This document shows positions 59,800-64,000 of a DNA stretch of 64,000 bases, in pieces. The notes beneath the pieces are model-generated. The model made no database searches and was not told the origin of the DNA. It saw only the letters and a list, made by a program, of their open reading frames with translations. Origin of the DNA: Paenibacillus cymbidii (GTDB lineage Bacteria; Bacillota; Bacilli; Paenibacillales; NBRC-103111); contig NZ_SHLX01000008.1 of the NCBI RefSeq assembly GCF_004764705.1, positions 62,001 through 126,000 on the forward strand, in the 5' to 3' direction. Positions within the stretch are counted from its first letter, which is position 1; each line of letters begins with the position of its first letter. A program made the translations under genes and the position numbers.

Positions 59800-60905
59800 C
59801 AGGATCCGCTCCTTTCGTAAACCGGATAACCGGTCACGCAAATGTCGCGCCCGATCGTTTCCACCGCAACGTCAGCCAGTTCAATCGCATCGCTCATCCG
59901 CGCAAAACCGCGGAAGTCGAAATTGCCGGGGCCGCTTCCGCCGATCAGCTTCGGCGCGAAGAGCAGGTGGCACTTGTCGATCAACCGCCGCTCCAGCATC
60001 GCGCCGTTCAGCGTACCGCCGCCTTCGAGCAGCACGGAACCGATCTCGCGCTCGCCGAGCTGCCGCAGCATCAGCGCCAAATCGACGCGCGGGCCGTCGC
60101 CCGCTTCGAGCAGCTCGGCGCCGGCGGCAAGCAGCGCTTCGCGGCGTTGCTGCGACGCGCCGGCGGTCGTCGCGACGATCGTGCGGCCGCCGCCAGCGAC
60201 GGCCAGCGCCTCCGGCGGCGTGCGCAACAACGAGTCGACGACGATGCGCACCGGATGCAGCGCCGGTACCGGCAGGCGTGTCGTCAGGCTCGGATTGTCC
60301 GCAAGCAATGTGCCGACGCCAACCATGATCGCCTGGTGCCGATGGCGCAGCGTGTGCACGAAGGCGCGCGCTTCTTCGCCGGTCACCCACTTGCTGTCGA
60401 AGGTGTTCGTCGCAATGCGGCCGTCCAGCGTGCTCGCCGTCTTGAGCGTCACGAACGGCGTCCGGGTTACGATGTATTTGGCGAACATTTCATTCAGCCG
60501 CCTGGCTTCGTCCCCGAGCAAGCCGACCTCCGTTTCGATGCCGGCTGCCTGCAGCCTGGCAATGCCGGTGCCGGCCACCTGCGGATTCGGATCGACGCAG
60601 GCGACGACCACTTTGGCCACCTTGTCCGCGATCAGCCGGTCGCAGCACGGCGGCGTGCGCCCATGGTGGGAACACGGCTCGAGCGTCACGTAAGCCGTAG
60701 CGCCTGCCGCATCGGCGCCGGCCATTTGCAGCGCGTGAACTTCGGCATGCGCCGCCCCCCGCTGCAGATGGGCGCCAAGCCCAACGATGCGGCCGTCCTT
60801 GACAATGACGCAGCCTACGACCGGATTGATCCCGGTTTGCCCGAGCGCCCCCGCAGCCAGCTGCAGCGCCAGCCGCATATACGTTTCCGCGTTCATCGTC
60901 TCCAT
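59799..60905 (-). CDS. ribD: Riboflavin deaminase/reductase
   Basis: Two-step enzyme: the N-terminal zinc deaminase (HAE 53-55; PCSHHGRTPPC with C78 and C87) and the C-terminal reductase (about 150-368) convert the GTP-derived pyrimidine to the ribityl product. Start at 60905 is conventional; ATG three codons later is possible, and ribosome-site spacing is loose for both. It opens the operon behind the FMN riboswitch and terminator. Confidence 0.95.
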   Translation of the reverse strand: METMNAETYMRLALQLAAGALGQTGINPVVGCVIVKDGRIVGLGAHLQRGAAHAEVHALQMAGADAAGATAYVTLEPCSHHGRTPPCCDRLIADKVAKVVVACVDPNPQVAGTGIARLQAAGIETEVGLLGDEARRLNEMFAKYIVTRTPFVTLKTASTLDGRIATNTFDSKWVTGEEARAFVHTLRHRHQAIMVGVGTLLADNPSLTTRLPVPALHPVRIVVDSLLRTPPEALAVAGGGRTIVATTAGASQQRREALLAAGAELLEAGDGPRVDLALMLRQLGEREIGSVLLEGGGTLNGAMLERRLIDKCHLLFAPKLIGGSGPGNFDFRGFARMSDAIELADVAVETIGRDICVTGYPVYERSGS

Positions 60906-60965
60906 CGTTTCGGCTGACCTCCTCTAACGCTATCTGCTCTTTGGCTTCAGGCTTGCTTGCACAAA

Positions 60966-60993
60966 CAAAAACCCCTTATCGGCCGATAAGGGG
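60966..60993 (-). terminator. Terminator of the FMN riboswitch
   Basis: A perfect 11-bp self-complementary stem (CCCCTTATCGG / CCGATAAGGGG, no loop in print) followed by TTTTTG on the minus strand, 60 nt upstream of ribD. It is the presumed FMN-controlled switch point. Confidence 0.85.
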
Positions 60994-61221
60994 CGTAATG
61001 AACAGGAAAAAACAAACGGTCGCGCCAATCGTGAAAGCTTTTTTTCACTTGCGGGCGCATGAAAACAAGCCATCGGCTTTTCAAAGCACCACATCCGCAA
61101 ACAAAAGCAAGGTTTGCCGCCTTTGCAAACAGTCGCTGAAAGACAGCGCACACCGAACTTGCGTTCCGACGATTCGATTGTGAAAAAAAGTACATGCAAT
61201 CCCGATCGACAACCGGTCTCC

Positions 61222-61397
61222 TGTTCCTTCTCCCATCCAGACTTTTACTGTCGGTCTTGGAGTTGCACCAAGTCCACCGGCCGAATGCAGCTCGCGCTGC
61301 AGAAGCATCGGCACGGGTCACGGACTGACTGCAGCGAAACCGAAGTTGCGCCGCCGATCACCGCCGGTGAGGAATTGCACCTCGCCCCGAAGAAACA
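61222..61397 (-). promoter_or_regulatory. FMN riboswitch (RFN element) of the rib operon
   Basis: The minus strand carries the RFN blocks: CTTCGGGGCGAGGTG at the 5' side, CACCGGCGGTGAT, the GACCCGTGCCGATG-like arm, GCCGGTGGACTTGGTG, AAAGTCTGGATGGGAGAAGGA at the 3' side. FMN binding should favour the terminator at 60966-60993. The 229 nt between aptamer and terminator is long for this class. Confidence 0.95.
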
Positions 61398-61428
61398 TAT
61401 GGCGTCGGCAAGAACCGACGTTGAAAGC

Positions 61429-61457
61429 ATAGTATCATTCTCGGATAAAAAATGCAA
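61429..61457 (-). promoter_or_regulatory. SigA promoter for the rib operon
   Basis: TTGCAT (61457-61452) and TACTAT (61434-61429), 17-bp spacer, immediately upstream of the FMN riboswitch. Confidence 0.7.
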
Positions 61458-61558
61458 CTATTCCAGCATAAACGAACCAGCTTCCGAAACCTGCCGCCCG
61501 TCTGGTCATACTGCTATATCGCGGGTGAGCAGCTTGTCGCTGCGGCCGGATAAACCGG

Positions 61559-62382
61559 CTACGAACGCATCGAGTCGACCCGATCGGCGGGCAGCCCGGT
61601 CGCTCTGGCGATCATATCCGATGCGAGCCCCAAGCGGAGCAAGTTGCGGGCGATTTTTTCACGCTCTTCGTTTTGTCCTTCTCTCTTGCCTTCTCGTTTG
61701 CCTTCTCTCTTGCCCTCTAGCATTCCTTCACGTTTGCCCTCCAGTTTTCCTTCTTGCTTGATATCGTCCAACACTTTTTCCAGTCCCATCATCGTCGCTC
61801 CTTTCTTGTCCTTGTCGATCCATACGGCCAAATCTCCGCTGCCTGCAGGCAATTTGCCTGCGATTACATTGGCCATCCACGTCAGAAACGGTTTCTGCTT
61901 CTCTTCCGGCATTTCGTTGATGACGCCCGGCAGCTTGCGCAGCCGATCAGCCAGCTGTTGCCGGGTTTTCGTCTGGTAGAGCAGGAAAACGGCGCCGATC
62001 GTATTGGCGAGCCCGAGCAGCTCCGCTTCGGAATAGCGGGCCACATCGATCAGCACGTAGGAAAAATCGACGATTTGATTGCCGAACCGCGACTATACGG
62101 CATCGAAAAGTCAACGCTGGATTGAAGTTCCACGAGCAAGTAAAACACCACCACTTGTCCGCGAATGGAAACCCGATATACGATATCTGCCTCTTTGCGC
62201 TTGAAATCCGGCAAAATGAAGGAGCGGGGAATTTGCTCCAGCCCTTCCTCATTTACTTCCTTCACCCATTCCCGGTTGACGAACGACCGGAGCAACTCGA
62301 TCACGATCATATTGCTGGACAATAAGTACCGAAATGACGTGTCGTGTTGCGGGTGTTTAGGCGGGATATTGGTTTCGTTCAA
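61559..62382 (-). pseudogene. Rpn/YhgA-family nuclease-transposase remnant with internal deletion
   Basis: The N-terminal part (TTG 62382, after GGAGG; PPKHPQHDTSFRYLLSSN) and the C-terminal part (61559-62056) belong to the recombination-promoting nuclease family. The frame breaks near 62090: after VELQSSVDFSMPY the sequence continues in another frame as RFGNQIVDFSYVLIDV, so the middle of the protein (several tens of residues in homologues) is deleted with a frameshift. The C-terminal part has tandem EGK(R)EG repeats. It is not expected to make a working protein. Confidence 0.78.
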
Positions 62383-62443
62383 ACGAGATCCTCCAATAAT
62401 CCAATTATACCATAACGACAGCCACAGCAATCGGCGCCATAAA

Positions 62444-62482
62444 CAAAACGCCGCCCGATTCTCCCAAGGAGAACAGGCGGCG
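62444..62482 (-). terminator. Terminator after the 62570 gene
   Basis: The CGCCGCC / GGCGGCG outer stem and TTCTCC / GGAGAA inner stem are followed by TTTTGTTT on the minus strand. Confidence 0.75.
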
Positions 62483-62569
62483 CGTGCTTCGCGTCCGTGT
62501 GTTGCAATGCCGCGATTATATCAGGCCGCCTGCGTCCGGCAATGCGAATGTGGATGCAGTTGGATCGCT

Positions 62570-64000
62570 TCAGTCAATCCCCATGTTCATCCACTTGTAC
62601 GATTGTGTGGCGAGCTGTCGCCGGTAACCGGCGAATTCGTCATATACTTTGAGCGTATAATCTTGGGCCAGCATCGTTTTGTTGAAGAAGTTCGGGTCCG
62701 CGTCGTTGATCGTGAAGCTTGCGTTGCCCGAGCCGACAGCCAGCGTCTGCTCGGCGCCCGCCGCCTTGCCGAGGTCGAAGCTGCGTTCGTACTTGCGCCC
62801 TTGCGAATCGGTCAGCTCCAGCACGAGCCGGTGCGGCACGGTCAGCTCCGGAAGCGGTCCGTCCTCCTTCGCCAGCGTGTAGTCGAACGAATAGCTGAAG
62901 CTGTTCACCTGAGGCAGCGAATGGATGTTGCGGATCGCAACCGTGTACGGCGCAACGCGCAGCTTGTCCATCGGCTGGGATGCGGTGCTTTCCGCCGGCA
63001 GCTGCAGCAGCGCGCCGCGCACATAAGCGCCGGCCTGCCCGCCGTCCGCCGCGCCCGGCAGCGCCTCGCCGAGCAGCAGTTCGAGCTGGGCCGGCTGCAC
63101 CCCTTTGGGCAGCTCGCCCCAGAGCGCAACGACGGCTTGGCTGCCGGGGCCGATTTTGCCGCTTGGCGATGTGATCGCCAGCGGATAGTACGTGTTGTCC
63201 GGCGAGCGGAAATAGCCGAACAGCTTGCCGGCCGCGGCAAGCCGCTTCTCCAGGTTGGTCAGCGTCAGCTCGACATAGGCGAGCGTGCCGGACACGCCGC
63301 TGTACGAGCGCAACTCGCGAGCGCCGACCGACGCCGAACGGCCGGTGCCGTTCATCTTGTAGCTGTCGCCCCTGGCGACGACGGGAAGCGCCAGCAAATC
63401 GGCATTGTGGCGGAATTCGACGACGGTGTCGGCCGTATCCGCGTCCTTCTTCTCCTGCAGCACCAGCTTGAGATCGGTGAACGTCGTCGCGTAAGGCATT
63501 TTGGCGTAAAAGACGACATTAATCCCCGAAGCGGCAGGCACGGCGATCGCCTGATCGAGCTTGTACAACTCGGCCGGCACTTTAACGCCCCCGTCGAGCA
63601 TAAAGTACGCTTGCAAGTCGGGAATCGGCAGCGAGGCGGAGCCTTTGTTGCCGATCGTCACTTCCGCCGTCAGGATGTCCGCCTCGTCGAGCGGCAGCCG
63701 CTGCAGCGCATTCAGTTTGGCCGTATAACTGCCGGCCTTGTTCTGGAACGGGTAATCGACGCCAAGCGAAACGTCGCTGACCGTCGCCTTCGGCATCTGG
63801 AAGGTCGCGACCGGCACCAGGAAACGTTCGTCCACACCGTCCGTTGCGGGCGGGAGCACCTGCAGCCGCAAGCCGGCAACTCCCGCTTCGGCAGGCAAGG
63901 CGAACGATACCTGCGTCTCCCGCGACGCCTTCGGCGAAAGCGTCACATTGTTCAGCGCCGGCGAAGTTTGCGGATAGGCGAAGCCGCCTTCGGTGACGAG
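62570..64000 (-). CDS. C-terminal part of a large beta-rich, probably extracellular protein
   Basis: At least 476 residues are visible; the frame stays open to base 64000, so the start lies outside. No membrane segment or catalytic motif is seen. Three repeats of about 100 residues with alternating hydrophobic strands (for example ADILTAEVTIGNKG, LAYVELTLTNLEK, VNSFSYSFDYTLAK) suggest Ig-like beta sandwiches. The end KWMNMGID is followed by a terminator. A surface or secreted protein, possibly an adhesin or peptidase accessory, is inferred; I cannot name the family. Confidence 0.75.
   Translation of the reverse strand, partial: LVTEGGFAYPQTSPALNNVTLSPKASRETQVSFALPAEAGVAGLRLQVLPPATDGVDERFLVPVATFQMPKATVSDVSLGVDYPFQNKAGSYTAKLNALQRLPLDEADILTAEVTIGNKGSASLPIPDLQAYFMLDGGVKVPAELYKLDQAIAVPAASGINVVFYAKMPYATTFTDLKLVLQEKKDADTADTVVEFRHNADLLALPVVARGDSYKMNGTGRSASVGARELRSYSGVSGTLAYVELTLTNLEKRLAAAGKLFGYFRSPDNTYYPLAITSPSGKIGPGSQAVVALWGELPKGVQPAQLELLLGEALPGAADGGQAGAYVRGALLQLPAESTASQPMDKLRVAPYTVAIRNIHSLPQVNSFSYSFDYTLAKEDGPLPELTVPHRLVLELTDSQGRKYERSFDLGKAAGAEQTLAVGSGNASFTINDADPNFFNKTMLAQDYTLKVYDEFAGYRRQLATQSYKWMNMGID

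Overview
The window looks like chromosomal backbone from a GC-rich, endospore-forming Firmicute of the Paenibacillaceae (Paenibacillus/Cohnella type). The evidence is sporulation and germination genes (spoIVA, spoVIF, spmAB, dacB-type carboxypeptidase, gerW, ypeB), Gram-positive T-box and FMN leaders, TRAP (mtrB), scpAB, and a gene order that follows the Bacillus subtilis mtrB-to-aroB, fni-to-hbs and rib-to-res regions. Most genes lie on the minus strand, so right-to-left is usually the direction of transcription. No phage, integron, CRISPR array or complete insertion sequence was found.

Region 1 (1-10 kb): aroB (cut by the window edge), aroC, a small HTH-like protein, cheR, ndk, hepT, mqnA, ubiX, ubiA/mqnP, menG, hepS, an unknown membrane-anchored protein and mtrB. 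It links chorismate supply to menaquinone: AroC makes chorismate, MqnA opens the futalosine route, HepS/HepT make the heptaprenyl tail, the UbiA-type enzyme attaches it and MenG methylates the ring.

Region 2 (10-25 kb): a PAP2-type phosphatase, a histidine phosphatase, tRNA-Pro, HU, spoIVA, a lipoprotein with two [2Fe-2S] ferredoxins and a DUF2768 protein, spoVIF, gpsA, plsY, der, a YphA-like protein, type 2 IPP isomerase, an S1-domain protein, plsC, cmk, a DUF5359-like protein and a MotI-like PilZ protein. Region 3 (25-42 kb): ypeB, a 52-residue zinc-ribbon protein, prsW, glutamate dehydrogenase, mecA, a polysaccharide deacetylase lipoprotein, a two-chain 2-oxoacid:ferredoxin oxidoreductase, a CAAX-type protease, an unknown anchored protein, a rhodanese, T-box-controlled serA, an 800-bp gene-free stretch with short repeats, and ppaC.

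Region 4 (42-64 kb): resE-resD-resC-resB-resA (redox sensing and cytochrome c maturation), rluB, spmB, spmA, a D,D-carboxypeptidase, an HD-GYP protein, a FadR-type regulator, gerW with its DUF2953 partner, a metallo-beta-lactamase-fold hydrolase, scpB, scpA, ribH, ribBA, ribE, ribD behind an FMN riboswitch, an internally deleted Rpn-family pseudogene and the C-terminal part of a large beta-rich protein that runs off the window.

The least explained material is non-coding: a roughly 100-nt element present twice, each time starting at an extended -10 promoter and sitting just upstream of a gene; a 162-bp MITE-like element; an inverted cluster of short TATCCC repeats; and two promoters that lie upstream of a terminator hairpin in the leader of the gene they should serve. 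No clearly new multi-gene system is evident.
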